A stretch of 64,000 bases of DNA, from positions 62,001 through 126,000 of the forward strand of contig NZ_VWPH01000002.1 of NCBI RefSeq assembly GCF_008630535.1. The letters are read 5' to 3'. The stretch is from Saccharopolyspora hirsuta (GTDB lineage Bacteria > Actinomycetota > Actinomycetes > Mycobacteriales > Pseudonocardiaceae). Below, piece after piece: positions 25,014 to 33,092 of this stretch. The translations under genes and the position numbers were made by a program. Every line of letters starts with the position of its first letter. The stretch's first letter is position 1. The notes beneath the pieces were generated by a model. It was given only the letters and a program-made list of their open reading frames with translations, was not told the origin of the DNA and did not search any database.

Positions 25014-25313
25014 TCAGCCCAGGTCAGCTCGCTGGGTTCGGCTGGCGTTGGGTGGTGGGTGGGTCGTGAGTGCGTAAACCGGTTGGAGGCGGTTTATGCA
25101 CTCACGACCTCTTTCACCTGCGGAGGTGGCGGCGGCGGTGGTGCGTTCGTTTTCGATGTCGGCGATGAGGTGCCAGACGGTGTATTCGCCGTCTCCTGTT
25201 CCCGCGTGTTGACCCGCTGCGAATCTCAGACCTCTGAACGGGACCTGGGTGGCGATCATCGCGAGGAGCAGGACGTTGAACAGGACGAAGGTGCTGAGCT
25301 GGATCCAGAGCAT
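25014..25313 (-). CDS. Small single-span membrane protein (uncertain)
   Basis: ATG 25313 opens a frame of 99 codons. Its N-terminus, MLWIQLSTFVLFNVLLLAMI, is a clear membrane segment, followed by VPFRGLRFAAG and a soluble stretch ending near ENERTTAAATS. AAGGAG lies 11 bases upstream. The C-terminal third of the frame is simply family B hairpin 4 read through (GRECINRL...YALTTH), which suggests the original stop was lost or that translation truly runs through the palindrome. I recognise no family. Part of it may be real, while the exact end is doubtful. Confidence 0.4.
   Translation of the reverse strand: MLWIQLSTFVLFNVLLLAMIATQVPFRGLRFAAGQHAGTGDGEYTVWHLIADIENERTTAAATSAGERGRECINRLQPVYALTTHPPPNASRTQRADLG
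25062..25109. terminator. Family B hairpin 4
   Basis: Arms GGTCGTGAGTGCGTAAACC and GGTTTATGCACTCACGACC pair with one mismatch around a 10-nt loop. It lies 60 bp after the SRA-HNH stop. The distal stem differs from hairpins 2, 3 and 7 while the outer ten bases are the same. Confidence 0.6.
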
Positions 25314-25354
25314 GAGGGTTGGTGCTCCTTTTTCTTGGTGTGGCTGGTCAGGGT

Positions 25355-25398
25355 TCGTGAGCGGGGATGGCCGTAAGGGCGGCCATCGCCGCTCACGA
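25355..25398. terminator. Family B hairpin 5
   Basis: TCGTGAGCGG-GGATGGCCG faces CGGCCATC-GCCGCTCACGA around TAAGGG: 18 pairs with a bulge. It shares only the CGTGAG outer stem with the family. It stands upstream of the small membrane ORF start. Confidence 0.5.
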
Positions 25399-25649
25399 GT
25401 ACTTGTCGGCGAGCTGCGGAAGCACCGGTCGCGGATCAAGGCCCTGGCTGCGTTGGGCGGTCCGGCCGTGCCCGCCGTTTCCGCGGCGATCGAGCACAGG
25501 CGGCGCGCTCTGGTCGCCGCCGGGATCTCCGGCACCCACGGCCTCTCCTGGCGATGTCGGATTTCCGCCAGCGCCGTCCCTGGACCAGGGGCGATGCTGG
25601 TGCCGTATGCGGTGGCCGCTCGGCCGCCGGTGGAGGAGAGGATGTTCCA
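25399..25649. other. Gene-poor stretch before ogt with a possible coding remnant
   Basis: The plus strand can be read as ELRKHRSRIKALAALGGPAV, PAVSAAIEHRRRALVAAGIS without start, domain match or family that I recognise. The segment then runs into the ogt ribosome site. It is probably a decayed gene end, but this rests only on its protein-like composition. Confidence 0.2.
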
Positions 25650-26156
25650 GTGCAGCCGGTGAAGACCATCGTCGATAGTCCCGTCGGTCCGCTGACCCTG
25701 GTCGCCGTCGGCGGTGCGCTGACCGGCGTCTACATGGAGAAGCAGCGGCACCGGCCGCCGGAGGAGGAGTTCGGGGAGCTCGACGCCTCGCCGTTTGGTG
25801 CGGTGATCGAGCAGCTGGCCGAGTACTTCGCCGGGCGGCTCACCGAGTTCGAGCTGCCGCTGGATCTCGTCGGCACCCCGTTCCAGCAGCGGGTGTGGAC
25901 CGCGCTGCGCGAGATCCCGTACGGCGAAACGGTTTCCTACGGCGAGCTGGCCGAGCGGATCGGGCGGCCCAGCGCGTCGCGGGCGGTCGGGCTGGCCAAC
26001 GGCAAGAACCCGATCAGCATCATCGTGCCGTGCCACCGCGTCGTCGGTTCCAACGGGGACCTGACCGGCTACGGCGGCGGGATCGAGCGCAAGCGGAGCC
26101 TGCTGGACTTCGAGCGGCGCAACGCGGCGGGCGTGCAGACGGCGCTGGAGCTTTGA
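25650..26156 (+). CDS. ogt: Methylated-DNA-[protein]-cysteine S-methyltransferase
   Basis: The 168-aa suicide repair enzyme transfers the alkyl group from O6-alkylguanine to its own cysteine. The active site is IVPCHRVVGSNGDLTGYGGG (Cys at about residue 131). The preceding helix-turn-helix part reads FQQRVWTALREIPYGETVSY, GELAERIGRPSASRAVG, with the Arg finger expected in SASRAVG. GTG 25650 is preceded by GGAGGAGAGG. The N-terminal domain is short, as in Ogt. Upstream there is only a non-coding or decayed segment, and family B hairpin 6 follows seven bases after the stop. It acts alone on DNA in the cytoplasm. Confidence 0.93.
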   Translation: MQPVKTIVDSPVGPLTLVAVGGALTGVYMEKQRHRPPEEEFGELDASPFGAVIEQLAEYFAGRLTEFELPLDLVGTPFQQRVWTALREIPYGETVSYGELAERIGRPSASRAVGLANGKNPISIIVPCHRVVGSNGDLTGYGGGIERKRSLLDFERRNAAGVQTALEL

Positions 26157-26162
26157 GCGTGC

Positions 26163-26210
26163 GCTCGTGAGTGTTTTGTGGGGTTATAGACCCAGAAAAC
26201 ACTCACGAGC
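26163..26210. terminator. Family B hairpin 6
   Basis: GCTCGTGAGTGTTTT pairs with AAAACACTCACGAGC, and an inner TGGG...CCCA pair closes an ATAG-centred loop. Placed 6 bp after the ogt stop, it is the likely ogt terminator. Confidence 0.65.
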
Positions 26211-26268
26211 CCGGACGACAGAATCTCCAGGAACGGCCTGGCGATCAGCATCCGGGACGGCCCGGGGA

Positions 26269-26541
26269 TCACCGTCGCAAGGTGCGGAGGTGGATGCGTT
26301 CGCCCTGCTTGCCGAAGAGGCTGAGGACTTCGACGCTGCCGCGCCCGGCGGCGCCGAACCAGTGCGGGATCTGGCAGTCGAACTCCGCCGCTTCGCCCGC
26401 TCCCATCACGAAGTCGTGGTCGCCGAGCTTCACCCGGAGCCGTCCGCGCAGCACGTAGGGCCATTCGTGACCGGCGTGGGTCCGCAGGTGCGGCTCTTCG
26501 TCGTGCGCGGGGGTGGTCATCTTGTACGCGCGCGGTTCAGT
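26269..26541 (-). pseudogene. C-terminal cupin fragment of an XRE-cupin regulator
   Basis: The minus-strand frame reads RAYKMTTPAHDEEPHLRTHA, GHEWPYVLRGRLRVKLGDHD, AEFDCQIPHWFGAAGRGSVE and LSLFGKQGERIHLRTL. This is the metal-type cupin half that normally follows an XRE helix-turn-helix of about 70 residues. The DNA-binding half is missing: upstream sequence in the same frame (to an ATG at 26610) is unrelated. An internal ATG at 26520 could start an 83-aa lone cupin, but no ribosome site is evident. I read it as a decayed regulator. Its neighbours (ogt on one side, the DinB-like gene on the other) give no functional link. Confidence 0.55.
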
Positions 26542-26668
26542 CGTGGGGTGGTGCGCCAGTTTTGGCTGTAACTGGCCAGGTGTTCCGGGGCGGCAAAGCT
26601 GACGCACCACGACGCACGGTCGGGAACCCTGATCGCCCCTCGGACAGTTGTGGTCGTGGTCTGGGGTG

Positions 26669-27247
26669 TTAGGGCGTCCAGGTGGGGTTTCGGCCTGTCA
26701 GGGCCAGGAGGCGGTGCAGGGGTGGGGCGGTGTTCGGGACCGGCACCTCGGCGGCGAAGACACCCATCGCGCGGCCTTGCTCCGCCGTTTTCGCGGCTTC
26801 GCCGCGGGCGAATTCGAGGAGGTTTTCGTCGAGGTGCAGGGGTTGGCCGGTCGCTCGTGCCAGGTCCCAGGCGTGTACCGCGTACTCGAGCACGACCATG
26901 CCGCCGACCAGGGGCGAGGGCATTTCGGTCGGGCCGCCCATGTGCGTGGTGCCGGTCCACGCGTCCGGCGTGCTCCAGGCTCGCGTCGTGCGGTCCAGCT
27001 GTTGGGCGAGGTCGTGCTTCCAGTCGTCGGGGAGGGTCACGTCCGATTCGGCGGCGGCCGGTGGTGGGACCGCTTCCTTGCGGGCCGCGGCTTCCAGGGA
27101 CGGGCCCCAGAACAGCAGGTGGTTCAGCAGGTCGCGCACCGCGTACTCGGTGCACGGGGTGGGCGCGGCGAGCTGGTCGGGGGCGATGCCTTCGACGATC
27201 CCGGCCAGGGCGGAGGCCGCGCGGTTCAGGTGCTGTGCTTCGGACAT
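26669..27247 (-). CDS. DinB/TIGR03086-type metal-binding protein
   Basis: This 192-aa four-helix-bundle protein belongs to the DinB/mycothiol-dependent maleylpyruvate isomerase superfamily. Signatures are TPCTEYAVRDLLNHLLFWGP (about residues 30-49, first His ligand) and VVLEYAVHAWDLARATGQPL (about 118-137, second His ligand). Actinobacterial relatives use mycothiol or act as metal-dependent isomerases. The true reaction here is unknown. Start ATG 27247 fits the family. The in-frame extension upstream reaches toward the divergent AraC gene. Divergence from that AraC regulator, 62 bp away, suggests local control. Confidence 0.8.
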   Translation of the reverse strand: MSEAQHLNRAASALAGIVEGIAPDQLAAPTPCTEYAVRDLLNHLLFWGPSLEAAARKEAVPPPAAAESDVTLPDDWKHDLAQQLDRTTRAWSTPDAWTGTTHMGGPTEMPSPLVGGMVVLEYAVHAWDLARATGQPLHLDENLLEFARGEAAKTAEQGRAMGVFAAEVPVPNTAPPLHRLLALTGRNPTWTP

Positions 27248-27309
27248 GGTGCGCAGCCAACCACCGCGCGACGCCGGTGTCTTGAACGAACGCGACATAC
27301 ACTCCGACC

Positions 27310-28053
27310 GTGTCCAGGGACGTTCGGGAGGTCGGCGGGGCTTGGCGGCGTTTCCAGCGCCACTCCTTCCCGCAGCCCTCACCGGACCTGGCCCGGTACG
27401 CGGCCCGCTACTGGGTGGTCTCGTGGGACTACCCGGAGCCGTACCGGCAGCTGATCGTGCCTTACCCGAACGTGCACCTGACCTTCCAGGACGGGCGCGC
27501 GACGATCACCGGCGTCTCCAGCGGGCACCAGGTGCGGGTGCTGTCGGGGCGCGGCGGCGTGTTCGGCGTGGCGTTCCGGCCCGGCTGCTTCCGCCCGTTC
27601 CTGCGCGCTCCGGTCTCGTCCATCACGGACCGGTCGATCGACGCCCGCGAGGTCTTCGGCCCGGCCTTGCCGGAGGCACCCGACGTCCCGGCCGTGGAGC
27701 GGCTGCTCCGGGAGCACGCGCCGGAGCCCGATCCGAAGGCGGAGCAGGCCGCGGACGTCGTCGCGCTGATCGCCGCGAAACCCGAGATCACCAGGGTCGA
27801 TGCGCTGGCGGCCGAGCTCGGCACCAGCGTCCGGCAGCTGCAGCGGCTGTTCGCGGAGTACGTGGGCATCGGCCCGAAGTGGGTGATCCGCCGCTACCGC
27901 CTGCACGAGGTCACCGAGCGGATGGCGACCGGAGCGGAGCTGGACTGGGCGGCGCTGGCGGCCGAACTCGGCTACGCCGACCAGGCGCATCTCGTCCGCG
28001 ACTTCAAGGCCCTGTTCGGCGAAACCCCGACCCGCTACGCCGCGCGGTACTAG
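27310..28053 (+). CDS. AraC-family transcriptional regulator
   Basis: The 247-aa protein has an N-terminal sensor domain of the DUF6597/AraC-associated kind: LARYAARYWVVSWDYPEPYR, VPYPNVHLTFQDGRATITGV and FGVAFRPGCFRPFLRAPVSS. The C-terminal AraC double helix-turn-helix reads VDALAAELGTSVRQLQRLFA, EYVGIGPKWVIRRYRLHEVT, AALAAELGYADQAHLVRDFK (about residues 155-235). GTG 27310 is its start. It is divergent to the DinB-like gene, which it probably regulates. Family B hairpin 7 begins one base after the stop codon. Confidence 0.88.
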   Translation: MSRDVREVGGAWRRFQRHSFPQPSPDLARYAARYWVVSWDYPEPYRQLIVPYPNVHLTFQDGRATITGVSSGHQVRVLSGRGGVFGVAFRPGCFRPFLRAPVSSITDRSIDAREVFGPALPEAPDVPAVERLLREHAPEPDPKAEQAADVVALIAAKPEITRVDALAAELGTSVRQLQRLFAEYVGIGPKWVIRRYRLHEVTERMATGAELDWAALAAELGYADQAHLVRDFKALFGETPTRYAARY

Positions 28054-28105
28054 GTGGTCGTGAGTGCGTAACAGCGTTCGAACACTGTTACGCACTCACG
28101 ACCAC
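28054..28105. terminator. Family B hairpin 7
   Basis: A 52-bp palindrome starting GTGGTCGTGAGTGCGTAAC with one mismatch in 26-bp arms. It starts immediately after the AraC stop codon and ends 26 bp before the next gene, a strong position for a terminator. Confidence 0.7.
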
Positions 28106-28131
28106 GGCCCGACGACGAGAGGAGAGCTCCT

Positions 28132-29163
28132 GTGCAGGCGATGACGGTCGTACCCGGTCGGCCCGACACCGCGGCCACCAGCTGGCTGCCCGAGCCCGGT
28201 GCGGACGACGGCGACGTGCTGGTCGAAGGTCTCGCGGTCGGGATCTGCGCGACCGACCGGGAGATCGTGCGCGGCGGGCACGGCAGCCCGCCGCCGGGGC
28301 AGCGGAACCTGGTGCTGGGCCACGAATCCCTCGGCCGCGTGCTGTCGGCGCCGGACGGCGACATCGCCGTCGGCGACCTGGTGGTCGGCATCGTCCGGCG
28401 CCCCGACGACTGCTCCTGCTGCCGGGCGGGCAACTGGGACTTCTGCCGCACCGGGAACTACCTGGAGCGCGGTATCGAGGGCGCGCACGGCTACGGCAGC
28501 GAGCGGTGGCGGGCCCCGGCCGAGTACCTGGTCCGCGTCGCCCCGGACCTCGCGGACACCGGGGTGCTGCTGGAACCCACCAGCGTCGTGGCCAAGGCGT
28601 GGGAGCAGATCGACCACATCCGCGGCCGCAGCGGTCACGACGGCCGCACCGCGCTGATCACCGGTGCCGGGCCGATCGGCCTGCTCGCAGCGCTGCTGGC
28701 CGTGCAGCGCGGTTACGAGACCCACGTCTACGACCGCGTCGAAGGCGGCACCAAGCCCGACCTGGTGCGAGCCCTGGGCGGCACGTACCACTGCGGTGAG
28801 GCGAGCGACCTGCCCGTGCGCCCCGACGCGGTCGTGGAAGCCACCGGGGCGGCGAGCCTGCTAGCGGACCTGGTGAACCTGGTCGCGCCCAACGCGGTGA
28901 TCTGCTTGACCGGGATCAGCACCGGCACCCGCGCAGTCCTGCCCGGCGATGAGCTGAACAACCGGCTGGTCCTGCGGAACGGGGTCGTCCTCGGCTCGGT
29001 GAACGCCGCGCGCCGTCACTACGAGCAGGCCGGTGCCGCCCTCGCCGCAGCGGACCAGGACTGGCTCCACCGGCTGCTCAACCGCCGGGTCCCGCTCGCG
29101 AACTGGCCCGCCGCCCTCGACCGCCGAACCGACGACGTCAAGGTCGTCGTCGACCTCACCTGA
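28132..29163 (+). CDS. Zinc-dependent glucose 1-dehydrogenase-like MDR enzyme
   Basis: The 343-aa medium-chain dehydrogenase has the catalytic zinc region VGICATDREIVRGGHGSPPP and LVLGHESLGRVL. The structural zinc cysteines lie in DDCSCCRAGNWDFC (about residues 91-104). The Rossmann motif is ALITGAGPIGLLAALLAVQR (about 178-197). NAARRHYEQAGAALAAADQD is characteristic of the Thermoplasma/haloarchaeal-type glucose dehydrogenase branch that oxidises aldoses to lactones. GTG 28132 follows GGAGAGCTCCT. It stands alone after hairpin 7 and before a convergent methyltransferase. The actual sugar and cofactor preference need assays. Confidence 0.85.
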   Translation: MQAMTVVPGRPDTAATSWLPEPGADDGDVLVEGLAVGICATDREIVRGGHGSPPPGQRNLVLGHESLGRVLSAPDGDIAVGDLVVGIVRRPDDCSCCRAGNWDFCRTGNYLERGIEGAHGYGSERWRAPAEYLVRVAPDLADTGVLLEPTSVVAKAWEQIDHIRGRSGHDGRTALITGAGPIGLLAALLAVQRGYETHVYDRVEGGTKPDLVRALGGTYHCGEASDLPVRPDAVVEATGAASLLADLVNLVAPNAVICLTGISTGTRAVLPGDELNNRLVLRNGVVLGSVNAARRHYEQAGAALAAADQDWLHRLLNRRVPLANWPAALDRRTDDVKVVVDLT

Positions 29164-29224
29164 CCGGTTCGCGATCACCCAGATCACCGCGGTTCCCGCG
29201 ACGCAGTGCGGTTCCTCGAATCGG

Positions 29225-29247
29225 TGATCCCCGGTCCGCCGGGATCA
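29225..29247. terminator. Bidirectional terminator-like hairpin
   Basis: TGATCC-C-CGG and CCG-GGATCA pair around TCCG, between the convergent stops of the dehydrogenase (29163) and methyltransferase (29280). No T-run is present. Confidence 0.45.
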
Positions 29248-29279
29248 GTCGTGGCCGCCGCACGGGCGCCGCGGGGCGG

Positions 29280-30140
29280 TCACTGCCTCAGCACGCCGAC
29301 GGCGGCGTAGCTGTTGGTGCGGGCTGCGTCGTCGGGGTCGACCGGGTCGTCCGGGCGCCAGTCGGGGAGCAGGACCAGGCCCGGGTCGACGAGGTCGTAG
29401 CCGGTGAGCAGGTCGGCGATCTGGTCGCGGGGGCGCAGGGTGCCGGGCGTGGAGGTGCGGTTGTAGATCTCGTGGCCGCCGCTGAGCTGGTCGTCGGTGA
29501 AGGTCACCGGGGACAGGTGCGACAGCGCCAGGTAGCTGCCCGGGACGCACGCCGCGCGGTAGCGGCCCATGATGCCCACCGGGTCGTCCTCGTCGGGCAC
29601 GAAGTGCAGGATCGCCACGGCCAGCACGCCGACCGGGCGGGTGAAGTCCAGCAGCCCGGCGACCCCTGGGGCGCTCAGCACGGCCTCGGGGTCGCGGATG
29701 TCGGCCTGCGTGATGGTCACCCGCGGGGTGTCGGCGAGCAGCGCCTGGGCGTGCGCGACCGCGACCGGCTCGCGGTCCACGTAGGCGACGCGTGCGTTCG
29801 GATCGGCGTCGTGGGCGATCTCGTGCACGTTGCCGACGGTCGGGATGCCCGACCCGAGGTCGAGGAACTGGTCCACGCCCTGCGAGATCATGAACCGCAC
29901 CGCGCGCCCGAGGAACGAGCGGTTGGCGTAGGCCCACTGCCGACCGGTGGGCACGACGGCGAGGAACCGCTCGGCGGCCTCCCGGTCGGCCGCGAAGTTC
30001 GCGTTCCCGCCGAGGTAGTAGTCGTACATCCGCGCCGCGTTCGGCGACTCGACGTCCATCTCGACCAGCGGATCCGGCCCGTGCTCTGCCACCCCGGCAT
30101 GATCGCCGAGCGACCTCCCGCCCGGCAACCCCGGAGTCAC
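29280..30140 (-). CDS. SAM-dependent methyltransferase, DUF574/PF04672 family
   Basis: The product belongs to the actinobacterial S-adenosyl methyltransferase family PF04672. It shows SPNAARMYDYYLGGNANFAA, then DREAAERFLAVVPTGRQWAY, the SAM loop DQFLDLGSGIPTVGNVHEIA, VAYVDREPVAVAHAQALL and VGVLAVAILHFVPDEDD. Members are very abundant in Streptomyces-like genomes and their substrates are mostly unknown. I keep the longest start (GTG 30140), which overlaps the upstream small frame by four bases. A GTG near 30091 would begin just before the family's usual start (AEHGPDPLVEMDVESPNAAR) and is equally possible. It converges with the dehydrogenase gene. Confidence 0.85.
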   Translation of the reverse strand: MTPGLPGGRSLGDHAGVAEHGPDPLVEMDVESPNAARMYDYYLGGNANFAADREAAERFLAVVPTGRQWAYANRSFLGRAVRFMISQGVDQFLDLGSGIPTVGNVHEIAHDADPNARVAYVDREPVAVAHAQALLADTPRVTITQADIRDPEAVLSAPGVAGLLDFTRPVGVLAVAILHFVPDEDDPVGIMGRYRAACVPGSYLALSHLSPVTFTDDQLSGGHEIYNRTSTPGTLRPRDQIADLLTGYDLVDPGLVLLPDWRPDDPVDPDDAARTNSYAAVGVLRQ

Positions 30141-30334
30141 GGCATCGGCACGTCGTCGACGTTGCTGCCCTCGACGGAGGTGACGGTCAGCCCGAGCCGG
30201 TCGTCACCAGCGGTCAGCTCGCACCGCTCGGACTGCCCGACCATCTTCCCGCTGACCTGCTTCTCCAACGGTCCAGCAGACGACGCGGTCCCGGGTACCG
30301 GTGTCAGCGATCGTTCCTGGTCGGCGATTCGCAT
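30137..30334 (-). CDS. Small DUF4333-like protein fragment
   Basis: A 65-codon frame from ATG 30334 ends LEKQVSGKMVGQSERCELTA, GDDRLGLTVTSVEGSNVDDV, which resembles the C-terminal strand-and-cysteine part of DUF4333 secreted/lipoprotein domains. The signal peptide and first half of such proteins are absent. Its 5' end overlaps the SRPBCC gene and its stop overlaps the methyltransferase start (GTGA). It may be a remnant or a coupling leader. The assignment is weak. Confidence 0.35.
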   Translation of the reverse strand: MRIADQERSLTPVPGTASSAGPLEKQVSGKMVGQSERCELTAGDDRLGLTVTSVEGSNVDDVPMP

Positions 30335-30735
30335 TCTCGCTTCAGGGCTGCGGCCTCCGCCTCGACGAACCGTCGGATGCGGCCCGACACCAGGGGCGTG
30401 AGCAGCGGGGCGAGGCCGCCGGAGTAGTCGATCTGCAAGCGGACTTCGCTGCCGCTGTCGGCGGGGCGGATCCAGTGCGAGGCGACCATCCGGCCGCCCG
30501 CGAAGCGGGTGGCCCAGCTGAACGACGAGCCGGGCTCGACCTCGACCACGTCCCACACGGCCGCGGCCACCCCGGGCTGCTTGACCCGGAACCGGTGCCC
30601 GACCCGGAGCTCCCCGTCCAACGCCGCGACCGAGCTGACGGTGGGTGTCCACCCGGGCCAGCCGGGCACGTCGGCCAGCACGGCCCACACCTCGCCCGGT
30701 GACGCGGAGATCACCACGGTGCTCTCATGACGCAT
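30304..30735 (-). CDS. SRPBCC-family (START/Bet v1-like) protein
   Basis: The 143-aa single-domain protein has the polyketide cyclase/dehydrase type SRPBCC pattern. It opens with STVVISASPGEVWAVLADVP and GWPGWTPTVSSVAALDGELR, continues with GHRFRVKQPGVAAAVWDVVE and ends with a C-terminal helix, LTPLVSGRIRRFVEAEAAAL. The fold binds hydrophobic ligands in a deep cavity. Functions range from lipid transfer to cyclisation. ATG 30735 follows GGGAGGCGAAC. Immediately upstream, on the same strand, is tRNA-Arg. Nothing nearby points to a biosynthetic cluster, so ligand and role are unknown. Confidence 0.8.
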   Translation of the reverse strand: MRHESTVVISASPGEVWAVLADVPGWPGWTPTVSSVAALDGELRVGHRFRVKQPGVAAAVWDVVEVEPGSSFSWATRFAGGRMVASHWIRPADSGSEVRLQIDYSGGLAPLLTPLVSGRIRRFVEAEAAALKRECESPTRNDR

Positions 30736-30854
30736 GTTCGCCTCCCGGCGCACACGCTACTGCCGGTCACCGGGCCTGATCCAGAAAGGAGTTCGCCCGC
30801 CGGGTCCCGACGCGGAAGCAGTGCGTTTCCGCAGGCCGGAACGGCTGTCGATGG

Positions 30855-30930
30855 TGGCGCCCCCGGCAGGATTCGAACCTGCGACACCCGCTTTAGGAGA
30901 GCGGTGCTCTATCCCCTGAGCTACGAGGGC
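30855..30930 (-). tRNA. tRNA-Arg(CCT)
   Basis: On the minus strand GCCCTCG pairs with CGGGGGC in the acceptor stem. The anticodon arm is CCGCT-CTCCTAA-AGCGG with anticodon CCT, and the T arm is GCAGG-TTCGAAT-CCTGC. The discriminator is G and CCA is encoded (30855-30857). It decodes AGG. tRNA-Arg(CCT) 3' ends are common integration sites, but no integrase or att duplication is visible. Confidence 0.95.
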
Positions 30931-31037
30931 CTGGTTGGAGCGTACCTGGCCGGTCGGGGCGCGTCGGCACCGGTCGGTGGTCGGGGTCGTCGCGTATCGT
31001 CAGGTGATCGTTACCGTTCGGCGCCACTGGGGTGGGT

Positions 31038-33092
31038 ATGGGCAACGAGAACCACGGGTCTGCGGACAAGCTGGTGCAGGCCGGGGCGGTGCACGGCGGC
31101 ATTCACTTCTACGCGGAAGCTGCGCCGCAGCAGAAGCTGCTCAAGGTTCCGGGGCAGCTGCTCGCCGTCTCCGACCACTTCGTCGACCGGGATCCTGCGG
31201 TGGACGTGCTGAACGATCTGCTCGACGAGCCCCGGGTGGGGCGGGCCGGGCTGGCGGTGATCAGCGGGGCCAGCGGCATCGGGAAGAGCGCGTTGATCGC
31301 GCAGTGGTCGCATCAGGTCCAGCAGAGGTTCCCGGACGGGCAGATCGTGTTCGACTTCGAACGCGGCGAGCGGAGCCTGGGTGACGCCGCAGAGCACTGC
31401 TTGCGCTCGATCGGCGTCGAGCCGGAATGGATCCCACCGGCGACCGGTGACAAGGTGGCGATGCTGCGGACCTGGACGAAGGACCGCAGGCAGCTGTTCA
31501 TCTTCGAGAACGTGGCTGTGCTGGACCACGTCCTGGAGCTGGTGCCTGCCTCCGGCGCGAGCGTCGTGCTGTGCACGAGCCATCAGGACGGGGCTGAGCT
31601 CGCGGCGGACGGAGCTCAGCCGATCAGGTTGACACCGCTCGAATCGGAGCACGCCATCGACTGCCTGCGGCGGGAAGACCTGCGGGAACGCGTGGACGCC
31701 GAGCCCGAGGCCGCGGCGGAGCTGGTGGCCAGGACCGGCGGGTTCCCGATCGCGCTCAACGTGATGGTCGGCCTGCTGAAGACCCGGACGTCGTGGACCA
31801 TCGCGCGTGCCGTGCAGGAGCTGTCCGAGAAGCGCAGGCGGCGGAAGCACTTCCGCAAGGCGTTCGCCGAGCTGGACCTGGCCGTCGAACAGCTGACGCG
31901 GGCCGAAGCGCAGGTGTACGGACTGCTCGGGCGGGTCGCGCTGGCGCTGCCTGTCGGGGCGGTCGCGGCGTTAGCCGACCTCACCGAGCTCGACGCCGAA
32001 GACCATCTCGAACAGCTGCACAGGATTTGTCTGGTGGAAGAGAACGATCAGGAGCAGTTCCTGCTCCACGACCTGGTGGCCGAGCACGCCGCCGAAACCC
32101 TCGGCATGTCCGACGTGTCGTCCGACGACGCGGTTAGGCGCCTCGTCGCGTGGTACCGGCAGCAGGGCGCGTTCGCGGACCGGGCGGTGATGGAGCCGAG
32201 CCGCCTCCGCGTCGTCGACGACGACCTCGCCGGGGAGAACCCGTTCACCCGTGAGCGGGCGCTGGAGTGGCTGCGCAGCGAGCGCGTCAACCTGCTCGGC
32301 ATGGTCCGGCTGGCCGCCGAGAGCGGTTGGCACGTCGACGTGATCGCGCTCTGCGACGGTCCACTGTGGGCGCTGCACAACCAGGACAAGCACTACTCCG
32401 ACACCCTGGCCGCCCTGGTGGCGGCGATCGCCTCGGCGGTGGCGATCGAAGACCTGGTCGCCGAAGCCCGCATGCGCAGCCTGCGCGGCCACCTGCTGGT
32501 GGAGTGCGGTGAGCTGGACGAAGCGCGCGCGGAGTGCGCGGAGGCCGTCGCGGTCGCCGAACGCGCCGGGCACCGGCGGATCCTGGCGTCAGCGCTGGAG
32601 TTCCAGGGCAAGGCACTGCACGCCAGCGGGGAGTTCGACGCGGCCCTCGGGAACTTCGAGCGGGCGCGCCAGCTCAACGAGGAACTGGGACGTCAGCGCG
32701 GCATGGCGTTGCAGGAGTACCTGATCGGCAAATCGCTCTCCGCGCTCGGTCGGCACGACGAGGCGCTGCAGGTGCTGGCCGAAGCGCTGGACCGCATCGC
32801 CGGATTCCCCGAGGACAAGCGCACGCCGAGCCGCATCCGCGTCGCCGCGGCCCGCGCCCACCAAGCGCTCGACCAGCACGACCAGGCGGTCTCCCTGCTC
32901 CGCGAGGCGATCTCGGCAACGCGCGAGCGCTCGTCCTTCGACCTGGCAGAACCCCTGGAACTGCTGGCGGATTCCCTGACCGCCCTCCGCCGCCCGGGCG
33001 CGCGGGAATGCCTCGAAGAAGCCCTGGAGATCTACGAACAGGCCCAAAGCCCCAAGGCCGACCGGGTGCGGCGGAAGCTCAGCGAGGGGTGA
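31038..33092 (+). CDS. STAND-type NTPase with C-terminal TPR repeats
   Basis: The 684-aa protein begins with ADKLVQAGAVHGGIHFYAEA, a short motif found at the front of many actinobacterial STAND proteins. A P-loop NTPase follows, with VISGASGIGKSALIAQW (Walker A, about residues 75-91) and a degenerate Walker B, RQLFIFENVAVLD. A winged-helix-like segment contains LTRAEAQVYGLLGRVALALP and the HD region LLHDLVAEHAAETLG. From about residue 460 on come TPR-like repeats (ALEFQGKALHASGEFDAALG, EYLIGKSLSALGRHDEALQV). STAND proteins act as ligand-triggered oligomeric switches. No effector domain is fused here. ATG 31038 is chosen over GTG six bases upstream. It lies next to tRNA-Arg and its end overlaps the convergent transferase by 14 bp. 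Confidence 0.82.
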   Translation: MGNENHGSADKLVQAGAVHGGIHFYAEAAPQQKLLKVPGQLLAVSDHFVDRDPAVDVLNDLLDEPRVGRAGLAVISGASGIGKSALIAQWSHQVQQRFPDGQIVFDFERGERSLGDAAEHCLRSIGVEPEWIPPATGDKVAMLRTWTKDRRQLFIFENVAVLDHVLELVPASGASVVLCTSHQDGAELAADGAQPIRLTPLESEHAIDCLRREDLRERVDAEPEAAAELVARTGGFPIALNVMVGLLKTRTSWTIARAVQELSEKRRRRKHFRKAFAELDLAVEQLTRAEAQVYGLLGRVALALPVGAVAALADLTELDAEDHLEQLHRICLVEENDQEQFLLHDLVAEHAAETLGMSDVSSDDAVRRLVAWYRQQGAFADRAVMEPSRLRVVDDDLAGENPFTRERALEWLRSERVNLLGMVRLAAESGWHVDVIALCDGPLWALHNQDKHYSDTLAALVAAIASAVAIEDLVAEARMRSLRGHLLVECGELDEARAECAEAVAVAERAGHRRILASALEFQGKALHASGEFDAALGNFERARQLNEELGRQRGMALQEYLIGKSLSALGRHDEALQVLAEALDRIAGFPEDKRTPSRIRVAAARAHQALDQHDQAVSLLREAISATRERSSFDLAEPLELLADSLTALRRPGARECLEEALEIYEQAQSPKADRVRRKLSEG

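Noticed and set aside
30855..30930. Genomic island integrated at tRNA-Arg
   Set aside because: No integrase, no duplicated tRNA 3' end and no phage genes are visible in the window.
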